From: Methanomicrobium sp. W14
GTDB taxonomy: Archaea > Halobacteriota > Methanomicrobia > Methanomicrobiales > Methanomicrobiaceae
NCBI RefSeq assembly: GCF_017875315.1
Contig: NZ_JAGGMM010000001.1
Coordinates: 186,001-250,000 of the forward strand
Length of the DNA stretch: 64,000 bases
Reading direction: 5' to 3'
The position numbers were made by a program, and so were the translations under genes. A model generated the notes under the pieces. That model had not been told where the DNA came from, did not search any database, and saw nothing but the letters and a program-made list of their open reading frames with translations. This document shows, in pieces, positions 35,548 through 44,792 of this stretch; positions within the stretch are counted from its first letter, which is position 1, and each line of letters begins with the position of its first letter.

Positions 35548-36345
35548 ATGATAGATTCGGAATTTCAGACGTTAAAAAGAACTATAGAAAAACTTCTGGG
35601 AATACAGTGCGGGTGTTATAAAGAGGATTATATTAAAAGACGCGTTCTGTCCAGAATGAGGATCACCGGCAAAGAGAAGTACAGGGAATACAACTCCCTG
35701 ATTCTCTCGGACAAATCCGAACAGGAGCTTTTAAGAAACGCTCTTACTATAAACGTTACAAAATTCTACAGGGACAAAGAAGTTTTTGATTTAATAAAAT
35801 CTGATATATTCCCCGGGATAATCCGCAGTAAGGGGCGTATGCGCATATGGAGTGCAGGGTGTGCAACGGGAGAGGAGCCTTATACGCTTGCTCTGATAAT
35901 CCATGATATTACACGGCTTAATCCTGATGTGTCAGTGACAATTTTTGCAACAGACCTTGACAGGGAAGCCCTTAAAAAGGCCAAGGAGGGAATCTATGAT
36001 AAGAGATCCCTTGAGAATTTAAACGAAAACCAGGTGAGAAGGCATTTTACCGAGACTGAAGACGGGAAATATGAAGTGAAACCGCATTTAAAAGAGATGG
36101 TGAGATTTTCCCAGCATGATCTCATGAGCGGCAAGCCGGTAACAAACTACCTTGATATGATTTTGTGCAGAAACGTCACAATCTACTTTACTGAAGAGCA
36201 GAAAAACGACCTTGCACGGATGTTTCACCCTGCCCTCGTATCAAAAGGGTTCTATGTAATGGGGAAAACCGAATTTATGAGTCGCGAGGTCGAGGAGCTT
36301 TACGACCCGTATAACACTCTTCAGAAAATTTATACAAAAAGATAG
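35548..36345 (+). CDS. cheR: Chemoreceptor methyltransferase CheR
   Basis: Methylates glutamates of chemoreceptors with SAM for adaptation. The 265-residue protein has the N-terminal helical domain (DYIKRRVLSRMRITG), the INVTKFYRD motif, the SAM-binding IWSAGCATGEEPYTLAL, FATDLDREALKKAKEG, and DMILCRNVTIYFTEEQ. It follows the soluble receptor by 133 bases that include a TATA-like ATATAAG region, so it may have its own promoter. CheA, CheW, CheB and CheY are not in the window. Confidence 0.95.
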   Translation: MIDSEFQTLKRTIEKLLGIQCGCYKEDYIKRRVLSRMRITGKEKYREYNSLILSDKSEQELLRNALTINVTKFYRDKEVFDLIKSDIFPGIIRSKGRMRIWSAGCATGEEPYTLALIIHDITRLNPDVSVTIFATDLDREALKKAKEGIYDKRSLENLNENQVRRHFTETEDGKYEVKPHLKEMVRFSQHDLMSGKPVTNYLDMILCRNVTIYFTEEQKNDLARMFHPALVSKGFYVMGKTEFMSREVEELYDPYNTLQKIYTKR

Positions 36346-36368
36346 AATATTTTACGGCAAAAATTCCT

Positions 36369-36593
36369 CTATTTTTTGTTTTTACCGCATAATCTTTGCA
36401 TAAGCTCCTTTTTTTTGTTTACCCGCTTAATCTCATTCCAGATAATGTAGAAGTTTAATCCTACCACTACTATTATCAATGTCATTCCAAGGCCCAGAAG
36501 CAGCCCCTGCGTCGTGAAGAATAAGGCAACCAGCAGAACCAGGAATGATACCAGATAAAAAATTACCCAAGTCTGCGTTTCCTGAGGATCCAT
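36369..36593 (-). CDS. Small two-helix membrane protein, 74 aa
   Basis: Unknown function. Two membrane helices (WVIFYLVSFLVLLVALFF and LLLGLGMTLIIVVVGLNFYI) are followed by a basic cytoplasmic tail (NEIKRVNKKKELMQRL). It is convergent with cheR, only 23 bases away. The 230 bases upstream (36594-36823) are AT-rich and hold promoters for this gene and the next. Confidence 0.6.
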   Translation of the reverse strand: MDPQETQTWVIFYLVSFLVLLVALFFTTQGLLLGLGMTLIIVVVGLNFYIIWNEIKRVNKKKELMQRLCGKNKK

Positions 36594-36823
36594 TATAGCT
36601 GATTTATCTTTAGATTACATCTATATGAAATTTTTTTTATGATATTCTGTGATTAATAAAATAAACACTAATTTTAACCTATAATTTTAGTGCATTTTTT
36701 TCTTAATATCTAAAATATGCAATATTTATCAAATGAATCCGTCTTTTCGGGAAGCAGGCTTTATAACCCATTTTTCAGGCACAAAAAATAATATTTATCT
36801 GTGTTTATTACAGATAATCAAAT

Positions 36824-37588
36824 GTGGACAGACTAGACTGGGTAACTTTTCTGGCTGCAATCATATTTGTAATATGTATTGCGCTGTATGTTAATTATCC
36901 AAAAACCGGAGGGGGAGCGCTGCCAGGGACTGAAAATATTAATTCATATCCGGATTCATGCAGTGACGGTTCCTGCTGTATGCCTAAAGTGCATTATACT
37001 TACAATGTTACCCCGAAAACAGGCCCCATAAAGATAAACTACAACAATGAACTCGGTCAGATCTACTCCTCAGGTTCAGGCGGATACCCCAGACTTATTC
37101 TGCCTGACCTGAATAAACCGACAGGTGACGTTTCCGCTGACGGCAGTAATACGTATTACACCATGAGCAGTAGCTTTTATTCTTCCGATATCTTTTCAAG
37201 CAATCTGTGGGAGTCGGGAAACATCACGACATTCGCCTTTTTTGACGGAAAGAATTCAGGTTTTTCTGAAGTCTTAGGCGTTCCATATCAGCTGTGGAGA
37301 ATAAGGTCATCCATGACTTGCAAAGGAAATCCGGCATATTCGTCTTTGACGTGGGCTCTTGTCGATTACTCGACCGGGGATATCATCACCGGCGGATATA
37401 TTCTTCCAGACAATGAGATTGTTAAGAAAGTGGAGATTTCAAACCGCAAAATGTATTTCATGATAAATGCAGAAAATGTCCAGTCGTTCAGTCTTGATTT
37501 GGAGACTCCTGAGATGGCATACGAGGAGGCGCACATCACTCCAAAACTTACAAGTCTTGTGGATTTCCTGAATACCATGCAGAACTAA
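36824..37588 (+). CDS. Membrane-anchored extracellular protein
   Basis: A 254-residue protein with one N-terminal membrane segment (VTFLAAIIFVICIALYV) that is probably an uncleaved anchor, then a Cys-rich piece (CSDGSCCMP) and a beta-rich extracellular domain full of Ser, Tyr and Gly. I do not recognise the domain. The start is GTG (MDRLDWVT), with a TATA-like sequence about 30 bases upstream, so the mRNA may be nearly leaderless. Confidence 0.6.
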   Translation: MDRLDWVTFLAAIIFVICIALYVNYPKTGGGALPGTENINSYPDSCSDGSCCMPKVHYTYNVTPKTGPIKINYNNELGQIYSSGSGGYPRLILPDLNKPTGDVSADGSNTYYTMSSSFYSSDIFSSNLWESGNITTFAFFDGKNSGFSEVLGVPYQLWRIRSSMTCKGNPAYSSLTWALVDYSTGDIITGGYILPDNEIVKKVEISNRKMYFMINAENVQSFSLDLETPEMAYEEAHITPKLTSLVDFLNTMQN

Positions 37589-37732
37589 AAAAAACCATTT
37601 AAACTAATATTGTATTATTCGTAAAAAAAAGGGAAAAAATTATTTTTTTAAGATACGGATAAAAGAGGATATTAAATCGCGGGTATAATTCGTCTTTAAA
37701 AAATTAAAGTTTTTTTTATTGAAATCTTTTTT

Positions 37733-38185
37733 TTAGTGCGCGGCCTCGACTGAAATCTCCAGTACACCGTTTTTTGTAGTGTACTTCATAGTCTCTTTTT
37801 TTATTTCAGGAATTTTCACATCGGCAAAATGTTTGACTCCGTCAGTATAGGACGTAATGTACAGGGAATTCTCATGAACCGATATTGCCGTGTTAGACAT
37901 ATCCGAGCCCGGGATATTTGCATAGATTAATATCCTGTCTCCGTCTTTGTGGACTTCGGTATGCGGGTTGTTCAGCATCAGGCCGGAGTTTAATTCTTCA
38001 TTCAGCCCTTTAGTGCGCTCGGAACTATCTGAGGCCGGCCTGATTTCAATCGGAATCCTTCCGCCGGCGATAGTAATGGAAAATTTTCCGTCAGGGGGAA
38101 AATTTCCTTTACTCATAGCCTGCTCAATTATCTTTTTGATAATTGCATTGAATTTGTCCTTGTTGTCTTTGCTGTCTTCAGGCAT
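37733..38185 (-). CDS. Hsp20/alpha-crystallin family protein
   Basis: A small heat-shock-type protein of 150 residues. The alpha-crystallin core is about residues 75-148 (HTEVHKDGDRILIYANIPG; VKIPEIKKETMKYTTKNGVLEISVE, where GVLEI is the family signature). The N-terminal half (KFNAIIKKIIEQAMSKGNF) is helical. The family prevents aggregation of unfolded proteins. It lies 26 bases downstream of the CDC48 gene on the same strand, so chaperone and unfoldase are likely one operon. Confidence 0.82.
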   Translation of the reverse strand: MPEDSKDNKDKFNAIIKKIIEQAMSKGNFPPDGKFSITIAGGRIPIEIRPASDSSERTKGLNEELNSGLMLNNPHTEVHKDGDRILIYANIPGSDMSNTAISVHENSLYITSYTDGVKHFADVKIPEIKKETMKYTTKNGVLEISVEAAH

Positions 38186-38211
38186 TGCTCTTTTCAGTTG
38201 GTCTCCCGGTT

Positions 38212-40704
38212 TTATTCCTGTATAGTTTTCTCAAGCGATTCTGTTAACCCTGATATCTTTTCAAAGTCTTTAGATCTGCCATAAACCGCCTTTTCAAGTT
38301 CCTCTCTCTTCTCTTTTTTGGTATTTGTTTCGTCGCCGAATTCAGAGCGCTTTATAACTGAAACGGCTTTTTCAAGTATCTGCCTCTCGTCGCCGGAGTA
38401 TATTATAGGCCATGCCTTGCGTTCATACTCTTCAATTGCTGTTTTATCCAGAGAACTTTTAATCTTTTTCATCGCGGCGTCAAAGTGCTTCTTTGTCACA
38501 CGCACGTTGACAAGGGCCTTTGCCCTCTCTTCGCCGGACCTTCCCTCCATTGTTGCTATGAACTCACGCATTGCCTGAAGTTTTGCCTCTCTTACGACAA
38601 GCTCTATGTCTGCACCTACGTAGCCCTCGCTTCTTTTTACGAGTTCATCAATACTGACGTCGTCTGACAGGATGCTTGCGGAGTTTTTCAGGTACACTTC
38701 AAATATCTTCTTTCTTCCTTCTGCATCCGGAGGCGGGACATATATAATTCTGTCCAGACGTCCGGGTCTCATCAGGGCTTCGTCAAGCATGTCGGGGCGG
38801 TTTGTGGCACCCAGCACTATAACGTTCGTGAGCTCCTCAAGTCCGTCAAGCTCGGTCAGAATCTGGCTTACGACACTTTCGGTGACATGCGACGACCCCT
38901 GGTATGCCCCTCTCTTCGGGAGCAGTGCGTCGATTTCATCGAAGAATATTATCGACGGAGACGCCTGTCTTGCCTTTCTGAACACATCCCTTACACCTTT
39001 TTCGGATTCACCTACCCACTTAGAGAGAAGCTCCGGGCCTTTTACAGATATGAAGTTGCATTCGCTTTTGTTTGCAACGGCTTTTGCAAGGAGGGTTTTC
39101 CCTGTTCCAGGCGGTCCGAAGAGAAGTATTCCTGACGGAGGTTTTGTGTCGAACTTGTCGAATATCTCAGGATACTTCAGAGGCCACTCAACGGACTCAG
39201 TAAGCTCCTTTTTGATCTCATCAAGACCTCCTATATCCTCCCATGATATGTCGGGGACTTCCACGAGGACTTCACGCATTGCAGATGGTTCAACGTGCTT
39301 TAAAGCCTCCTCAAAGTCATTCCTTGTGACTTTAATCCTGTCGATTATCTCTATCGGTATGTCCTCTCCGGTTTTGATATCCTTTAGCTCTTCCCTTAAG
39401 GCGTGCATTGCTGCTTCCTTTACCAGAAGGGATATATCAGCGCCTACGAAACCGTGGGTCACAGCCGCAAAGGGTTCAAGGAATTTTCTTCTTTTAATCT
39501 CGTCCTCGTGTTTTTTACCCTCTTCTTCACCCATTTCGGCAAACTTGTGGCTTAGCTCGACACTTTCCTCGGGCGTAATCTCTATGTCGTTTAAGTCAAG
39601 CGGGACACCACGGGTGTGCACCTGAAATATTTCGAGGCGGCCTTTTCTGTCGGGGATTCCTATCTCAATCTCCCTGTCAAACCTTCCTCCGCGGCGAAGA
39701 GCCGGGTCTATGTTGTCCGGAAGGTTTGTTGCGGCGATTACTATTACTTCGCCGCGGCCTTTCAGCCCGTCCATTAAGGCAAGGAGCTGGGCTACGACTC
39801 TTCTTTCAACTTCGCCCTTTGTCTCCTCGCGTTTCGGTGCAATCGAGTCTATCTCGTCGATGAATATGATGGTCGGTGCGTTCTGCTGGGCCTCTTCAAA
39901 GACTTCCCTTAATTTGCCCTCGCTTTCACCGTAGTACTTGCTTATTATTTCAGGCCCCGAAAGGGTCATGAAATTGGCGTCGACCTCGTTTGCAACTGCC
40001 TTTGCGATTAAGGTTTTTCCTGTTCCGGGGGGTCCGTACAATAAAACTCCCTTTGGAGGTTCTATTCCGAGCTTTTCAAATATTTCCGGGTGCCTTAGAG
40101 GAAGTTCTATCATCTCCCTTACCTGGTCAAGTTCTCTTCCAAGACCCCCGATATCCTCGTAATGGACGTCCGGGATATCCTTTTTGCCTTCTTTTGGTTC
40201 GTAAGGTGTTTCTTTTATCTCTATTTCGGTTTCAGGCCCGACGATTGCAACACCGGCCGGCTTTACTTTTGAAATTACGAAGGTCAGGGCATTTCCTATG
40301 ATATTGACCCTGAAAGTCTCGCCTTCGCTTACGGGACGGCCGTTCAGGACTCTTGCCATGTACTGCTCTCCGCCCCTTAGTGTCAGTGGCTGGGTCGGGT
40401 GTATTACAATTTTTTCGGCGTACTTTGCCTCGACTTTCCTGATTACGACTTTTTCGTCAATACCTGTCTGGGCATTACTCCTGATATTTCCGTCAATTCT
40501 TATGACGGCCCTTCCCGAGTCCTGGGAATATCCGGGCCATACGATTGCGGCTGCTTTTTTGCCTTTTCCTGATATTTCTATTACATCTCCGCTTCTAAGG
40601 CCCAGGGCGTTCATCACATCTATACTTATTCGTGCGATACCACGTCCTGCATCTTCGTGCAGGGCCTCTTTAACCGTGACTTCATATGATTGTGAATTAC
40701 TCAT
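38212..40704 (-). CDS. CDC48/VAT family AAA ATPase with D1 insertion
   Basis: An 830-residue hexameric unfoldase that extracts and unfolds proteins, feeding the proteasome. The N domain (1-185) has the double-psi barrel start [18 protein letters not shown]1 has Walker [13 protein letters not shown] and Walker [16 protein letters not shown]2 has [12 protein letters not shown] and [14 protein letters not shown]. Both arginine-finger regions ([13 protein letters not shown] and [14 protein letters not shown]) are intact. About residues 366-405 in D1 hold a charged insertion ([18 protein letters not shown]) between the IHTRG-like region and THGFVGAD, which most archaeal relatives lack as far as I recall. 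The long acidic C-terminal tail replaces HbYX. Confidence 0.95.
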   Translation of the reverse strand: MSNSQSYEVTVKEALHEDAGRGIARISIDVMNALGLRSGDVIEISGKGKKAAAIVWPGYSQDSGRAVIRIDGNIRSNAQTGIDEKVVIRKVEAKYAEKIVIHPTQPLTLRGGEQYMARVLNGRPVSEGETFRVNIIGNALTFVISKVKPAGVAIVGPETEIEIKETPYEPKEGKKDIPDVHYEDIGGLGRELDQVREMIELPLRHPEIFEKLGIEPPKGVLLYGPPGTGKTLIAKAVANEVDANFMTLSGPEIISKYYGESEGKLREVFEEAQQNAPTIIFIDEIDSIAPKREETKGEVERRVVAQLLALMDGLKGRGEVIVIAATNLPDNIDPALRRGGRFDREIEIGIPDRKGRLEIFQVHTRGVPLDLNDIEITPEESVELSHKFAEMGEEEGKKHEDEIKRRKFLEPFAAVTHGFVGADISLLVKEAAMHALREELKDIKTGEDIPIEIIDRIKVTRNDFEEALKHVEPSAMREVLVEVPDISWEDIGGLDEIKKELTESVEWPLKYPEIFDKFDTKPPSGILLFGPPGTGKTLLAKAVANKSECNFISVKGPELLSKWVGESEKGVRDVFRKARQASPSIIFFDEIDALLPKRGAYQGSSHVTESVVSQILTELDGLEELTNVIVLGATNRPDMLDEALMRPGRLDRIIYVPPPDAEGRKKIFEVYLKNSASILSDDVSIDELVKRSEGYVGADIELVVREAKLQAMREFIATMEGRSGEERAKALVNVRVTKKHFDAAMKKIKSSLDKTAIEEYERKAWPIIYSGDERQILEKAVSVIKRSEFGDETNTKKEKREELEKAVYGRSKDFEKISGLTESLEKTIQE

Positions 40705-40907
40705 TGATATTTACCTCTTTAAATCATGTTTACCTATAGTAATCACCAATAATATTTAAAATTTTGGTTGGTTGCAATATAAAATTCCGGGTTGCCGAAG
40801 CTTGGAAATCTTCAGAAAAACGTAAGCAAAAAAAATCCTTTCATAAGAATCCGACTAAAATATGGTCTCGAATCCGGTTGCACGAAATATAAAAATCCCA
40901 AAAAAAA

Positions 40908-41558
40908 TTATTTCAGAAGAATTTCTTTAAGTTTCTTTATGTCCTTAATATGATACTGCCCTTCTGATGCCTCACTTCCACTGTGGCAGTATATAAGCAT
41001 TGAACCGAGTATAATAAGAGGAATTCTTACTGCTTTGTATTTTTTACCCATAATGCTTGTAATCAGAGGTTTCTGGCTTTTTATAGTGAAATCGATAAAC
41101 GAGGAGACATCATCGCAGTTTTTCGGAGTGACTACTATTTTTGGTATATCTCCGTATTCTCTTAATCTGGTTTCTATTTCTTTCAGCTCTTTCGGGCCTG
41201 GCATATATTTCAGGTGGACTGAAGATATTATTCTGACTCCGGATTTTTTTATTTCAGGAGCATATTCTGAAAAATCCCTTTCAATGTCAATGTAGTCGGC
41301 ACAGGAGACCCATGGTTCAATCGACCTTCTCCACGTTTTTGAGTCTTCGGAAAAGTTGCCGCCCTCTTTTTTGCTCCTGATGGTGATTATGCATGGAATT
41401 TCATCTTTTTTATCCGTGCAAAGTTCCAGAATCCGTTTTTCTGCAGCACTATCACTGACAAGGTCAAGCCTTATTTCCCTGAAATCGGCACCGTATAATA
41501 AGGCGTCATCCCATCTGTCAGGACTTGAGAGCGAAAGAGCTGTTTTCATATCTTTCAT
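40908..41558 (-). CDS. aroD: Type I 3-dehydroquinate dehydratase
   Basis: Third step of the shikimate pathway. The 216-residue barrel shows the ARO signature EIRLDLVSD (Glu and Arg bind substrate), catalytic His in SSVHLKYMPG, Schiff-base Lys in IPKIVVTPKN, and a final loop SGSEASEGQYHI. Sequence is rather diverged from bacterial AroD but every key residue has a counterpart. ATG 41549 is an alternative start. It is a single gene between CDC48 and the divergent radical SAM gene. Confidence 0.82.
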   Translation of the reverse strand: MKDMKTALSLSSPDRWDDALLYGADFREIRLDLVSDSAAEKRILELCTDKKDEIPCIITIRSKKEGGNFSEDSKTWRRSIEPWVSCADYIDIERDFSEYAPEIKKSGVRIISSVHLKYMPGPKELKEIETRLREYGDIPKIVVTPKNCDDVSSFIDFTIKSQKPLITSIMGKKYKAVRIPLIILGSMLIYCHSGSEASEGQYHIKDIKKLKEILLK

Positions 41559-41725
41559 TTAAAATTAATACAACGGGCATGTCTAAATTATTTTTGCACT
41601 TAAGACCTGTTTTCAACAATCTCTTTTAGAATATGAAAAGAAAATGTGAAGACCTGCCTGGTGAAAATTCTCATCATAAACTTTGAAGTCCTAAAAGTGC
41701 AAAATAATACTAGTCGGGTGATTTT

Positions 41726-42487
41726 TTGAAAGTGAACTTTGGAGGATTTGTCCCGCTGAGTACTGTCGACTGGCGGGGAAAATCGGTATGTACCGTCTTT
41801 TTTCGCGGCTGTCCGGTAAGGTGTCATTACTGCCATAACCGAAAGCTTCAGACAGGAAGCGACATCAGGGATACAAATGAAGTATTCGATATGATAAAGG
41901 AGTCCAGAATAGCAATCTCAGGTGTCATTTTTTCAGGCGGGGAGCCTACAATGCAGGGTGATGCCCTTGCCGAACTGATGGAGATGAGCAAAAAATCCGG
42001 GCTTATGACCGGAGTTCAGACAAACGGGGCATACCCTGAGACACTTGAAAGACTTATCAGTCAGAGCCTTGTGGACTATGTTCACCTTGACATAAAGACG
42101 AGATGGGAGCATTATCCTCTCCTTTTAAAGGTGAAGCAAAAGACCGTTGAAAATATAAAAAAATCACTCGAGATATGCAAGTCCGCTTATTTCTCAGGAG
42201 ACCTCCCCGAATTTCAGGTCGCCTGCACTCTCTTTCCGGGCCGTGAAGACGATGTCCTGTATATTTCAAAGGAGACCGAAGGAGTCGACCTTATTCTCCA
42301 GCAGGGTGTTGAAGGAAATATGGATACCCTTAAGTTCGAAGACCTTAAAAAAATTGCAGATAAGCTGAATAGGACCGTAAGAATAAGTACACGGGAAGAC
42401 GGAGAAGTTACGTACGAAAATAACCGGATAGTAATAGCGGATTCCATTGTCCTGACAGATATTCTTCAGGCAAGAAGGAATTACTGA
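41726..42487 (+). CDS. Radical SAM activase-like protein (NrdG/COG1180 type)
   Basis: A 253-residue radical SAM protein of the anaerobic ribonucleotide reductase or pyruvate-formate-lyase activase class. The cluster motif is CPVRCHYC (CX3CX2C) near residues 28-35, followed by the SAM motif VIFSGGEPTMQ. The C-terminus is longer than in NrdG itself. It starts with TTG (or GTG two codons later), downstream of GGGTGAT. It begins a plus-strand run that continues to the RecJ-like gene; no glycyl-radical enzyme is adjacent, so its target is unknown. Confidence 0.8.
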   Translation: MKVNFGGFVPLSTVDWRGKSVCTVFFRGCPVRCHYCHNRKLQTGSDIRDTNEVFDMIKESRIAISGVIFSGGEPTMQGDALAELMEMSKKSGLMTGVQTNGAYPETLERLISQSLVDYVHLDIKTRWEHYPLLLKVKQKTVENIKKSLEICKSAYFSGDLPEFQVACTLFPGREDDVLYISKETEGVDLILQQGVEGNMDTLKFEDLKKIADKLNRTVRISTREDGEVTYENNRIVIADSIVLTDILQARRNY

Positions 42488-42524
42488 TAAAAAATATGTT
42501 TTTTCGGGTCAGGTCGATTGTAAA

Positions 42525-43079
42525 ATGCAGGTAATTGGTGTAGTGGGTCTTCCCGCAAGCGGCAAAGGTGAATTTTCGCGTATTGCAAAAGATATGAACA
42601 TCCCGGTAGTCGTCATGGGTGATGTCGTAAGAAAAGCCGTTCTTGACGCCGGTCTTAAGATAAACGACAAAAACATGGGGGAGATGTCGCGCTGTCTCAG
42701 GCAGGGAATGGGGATGGACGCACTTGCACAGTTAACAGTCCCCATAATAGACGGCATGAAATCAGGTGTAGTCCTTGTCGACGGGATACGCGGAGATTCT
42801 GAAGTTGAGACTTTTATGCACCACTTTAAAAATTTCAGTCTCGTCGCAGTAAAATCCCCGTTTGAAACAAGGCTTAAGAGACTTTGCGAAAGAAAAAGGG
42901 AAGACGACGAAAGCGATAAAAAAGGGCTGAAAGAAAGGGATGAAAGAGAGACCGGCTGGGGCCTTCTTGACGCCATGTCAATGGCGGAATATGAAATCGA
43001 CAATGAAGGCACAATAGAAGAATTTGAAGCGAAAGTAAGAGATGTTATTGAAAAAATAAGGAATAAAAATGAGTGCTGA
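42525..43079 (+). CDS. UPF0200 nucleotide kinase-like protein
   Basis: A P-loop protein of 184 residues with Walker A GLPASGKGEF at residues 8-17, a lid-like basic stretch (KRLCERKREDDESDKKG), and VLVDGIRGDSEVETF as the Walker B region. It looks like a dephospho-CoA kinase or adenylate kinase relative, but its substrate is unknown. It overlaps the next gene by 11 bases, so the two are co-translated. Confidence 0.83.
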   Translation: MQVIGVVGLPASGKGEFSRIAKDMNIPVVVMGDVVRKAVLDAGLKINDKNMGEMSRCLRQGMGMDALAQLTVPIIDGMKSGVVLVDGIRGDSEVETFMHHFKNFSLVAVKSPFETRLKRLCERKREDDESDKKGLKERDERETGWGLLDAMSMAEYEIDNEGTIEEFEAKVRDVIEKIRNKNEC

Positions 43080-43839
43080 TTTTTATTTTGCCTCTTCAGC
43101 AAAGATCTGGTCTTCAATTGAATGGGTTTACGGAATAAAGGATGCAGGTTATACCGGGTGGGAAATTTCGGCCGAAGGGAACTACAGGCTTGACAATCCC
43201 GGTTCCTATTCCCGGATAAAGGAGGTTTTGGAAACGACCGGTCTTAAGGCAAGCGTACATGCGCCTTTTTCGGACTTAAACCTCGCTTCAATGAACTACC
43301 CTATTTACAACGAGTCGGTAAGACAGCTTTCCGAGTGCGTCCGCCTGGCTTCGGACATAACAGAAAGGGTCACAATTCATCCCGGCTATCTGTCGCCTGC
43401 CGCAAAACTTGTCCCTGACAAAGTGTGGTCCCTGCATAAGGATGCACTAAGGCAGATAGGCAGTGTGGCGGAAGAATACGGTGTCCTGGCATGCCTTGAG
43501 AACATGCCCGATATCGGGGACTTTTTGTGCAAAGACCCCGAAGAAATATTTGGGATGGTTGACAGGGTAGAGGGTTTCGGCGTTACAATAGATGTAGGCC
43601 ATGCAAACACAGCAGGAATGCTGGACGGTTTTTTGAAAAAAACAGGTCTGGCCTCGCATATGCATCTGCACGGCAATTTCGGCGAAAAGGATGAACACCT
43701 GCCGGTAGGAAAAGGAAACATTGACTGGAAAAAGGTATTTTCGACAATAAAAAGCAATTACTCCGGCATCTGTGTCGTTGAAGGAAGAAACATCGGGGAA
43801 GCTAAAGAAAGCTGCCGTGAGATAAGGGGGCTTTATTGA
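43069..43839 (+). CDS. Xylose-isomerase-like TIM-barrel protein (AP endonuclease 2 family)
   Basis: A 256-residue barrel of the sugar-phosphate isomerase/epimerase and endonuclease IV superfamily. Metal-ligand motifs can be read at ASVHAPFSDLNLAS, VTIHPGYLSP, CLENMPD, TIDVGHANTAG and HLHGNFGEKDEHLPVGKGNIDW, the last being typical of a full metal site. The product could be an isomerase or a DNA-repair nuclease; I cannot tell. It overlaps the genes on both sides (11 bases before, a TGATG overlap with RNase Z after). Confidence 0.78.
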   Translation: MSADFYFASSAKIWSSIEWVYGIKDAGYTGWEISAEGNYRLDNPGSYSRIKEVLETTGLKASVHAPFSDLNLASMNYPIYNESVRQLSECVRLASDITERVTIHPGYLSPAAKLVPDKVWSLHKDALRQIGSVAEEYGVLACLENMPDIGDFLCKDPEEIFGMVDRVEGFGVTIDVGHANTAGMLDGFLKKTGLASHMHLHGNFGEKDEHLPVGKGNIDWKKVFSTIKSNYSGICVVEGRNIGEAKESCREIRGLY

Positions 43840-44777
43840 TGAGCGGAGAAACACTGCAGGTGTATTTCCTCGGGACTGCCGGGGCCCTTCCGACTCCAAA
43901 CAAAAACCCGTCGTGCATTATGATAAAGAGAGGCTCCGACACCCATATTTTTGACTGCGGTGAGGGTGCACAGCAGCAGATGATGCGTGCAAGAACCGGG
44001 TTCACGGTAGATGCGATTTTCATTACGCACTGGCATGCCGATCATTACCTTGGTCTTCCCGGTCTTGTCCAGACAATGTCTTTTATGGGCAGAAAGGAGC
44101 CGCTGAACATCTACGGCCCGAAATGGATACATGAGTTTGTATCTTACCTTGAAGGGATATCAAAAACCCGTCTCGGTTTTGAGATACTCCCGAACGAGAT
44201 AAGAGAAGGGTCGGTCGTCCCTTTTCCGGGCTACACTGTGCGTGCTTTTTCATCACACCACGGCATGCCGGGTCTTGGATACATTCTTGCAGAGGATGAA
44301 AGGCCGGGAAGGTTTGACCGTGATAACGCAACATCACTGGGTGTAAAGCCGGGGCCTTTATTCGGAAAACTACAGAGAGGTCAGAGTGTTGTAGTTGAAA
44401 AGGATGGTCAGAGAATAACGGTAAATCCGGCGGAAGTGATGGGACCCCCTCGTCCCGGAAGAAAAATAGTCTATACCGGTGACACACGTCCTGACTGCAC
44501 AGAATGGAAAAAGTGGGGAAATGATGCAGACCTTCTTATTCATGACTCAACGTATGATGACTCGGAAAAAGAGAGAGCTCTTGAAGTTTTTCATTCAACG
44601 GCAGGCGAAGCGGGCGGCATTGCTTCGGCGATAAATGCGCAGCGTCTTGCTTTGGTCCATATAAGTTCAAGATATACAAATATGGCAAGCCATATACAGG
44701 ATGCAGAACAAACATATAAAGGCGAGATCTTTGCTCCTGAAGATCTGGACATGATAGAAATACCATTTAGAGGATGA
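43839..44777 (+). CDS. rnz: Ribonuclease Z
   Basis: Cuts the 3' trailer from tRNA precursors. The metallo-beta-lactamase motif is THWHADHYLGLPGL near residue 60, with the N-terminal FLGTAGALPTPNKNPS, the phosphate-binding FDCGEGAQQQ, YTGDTRPD, and HSTAGEAGGIA near the C-terminus. At 312 residues it is the short RNase Z form. ATG 43839 overlaps the stop of the barrel gene (TGATG). The tRNA-Ser in this window lacks encoded CCA and would be a substrate type. Confidence 0.95.
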   Translation: MSGETLQVYFLGTAGALPTPNKNPSCIMIKRGSDTHIFDCGEGAQQQMMRARTGFTVDAIFITHWHADHYLGLPGLVQTMSFMGRKEPLNIYGPKWIHEFVSYLEGISKTRLGFEILPNEIREGSVVPFPGYTVRAFSSHHGMPGLGYILAEDERPGRFDRDNATSLGVKPGPLFGKLQRGQSVVVEKDGQRITVNPAEVMGPPRPGRKIVYTGDTRPDCTEWKKWGNDADLLIHDSTYDDSEKERALEVFHSTAGEAGGIASAINAQRLALVHISSRYTNMASHIQDAEQTYKGEIFAPEDLDMIEIPFRG

Positions 44778-44792
44778 TTGACATGGGTGAAG

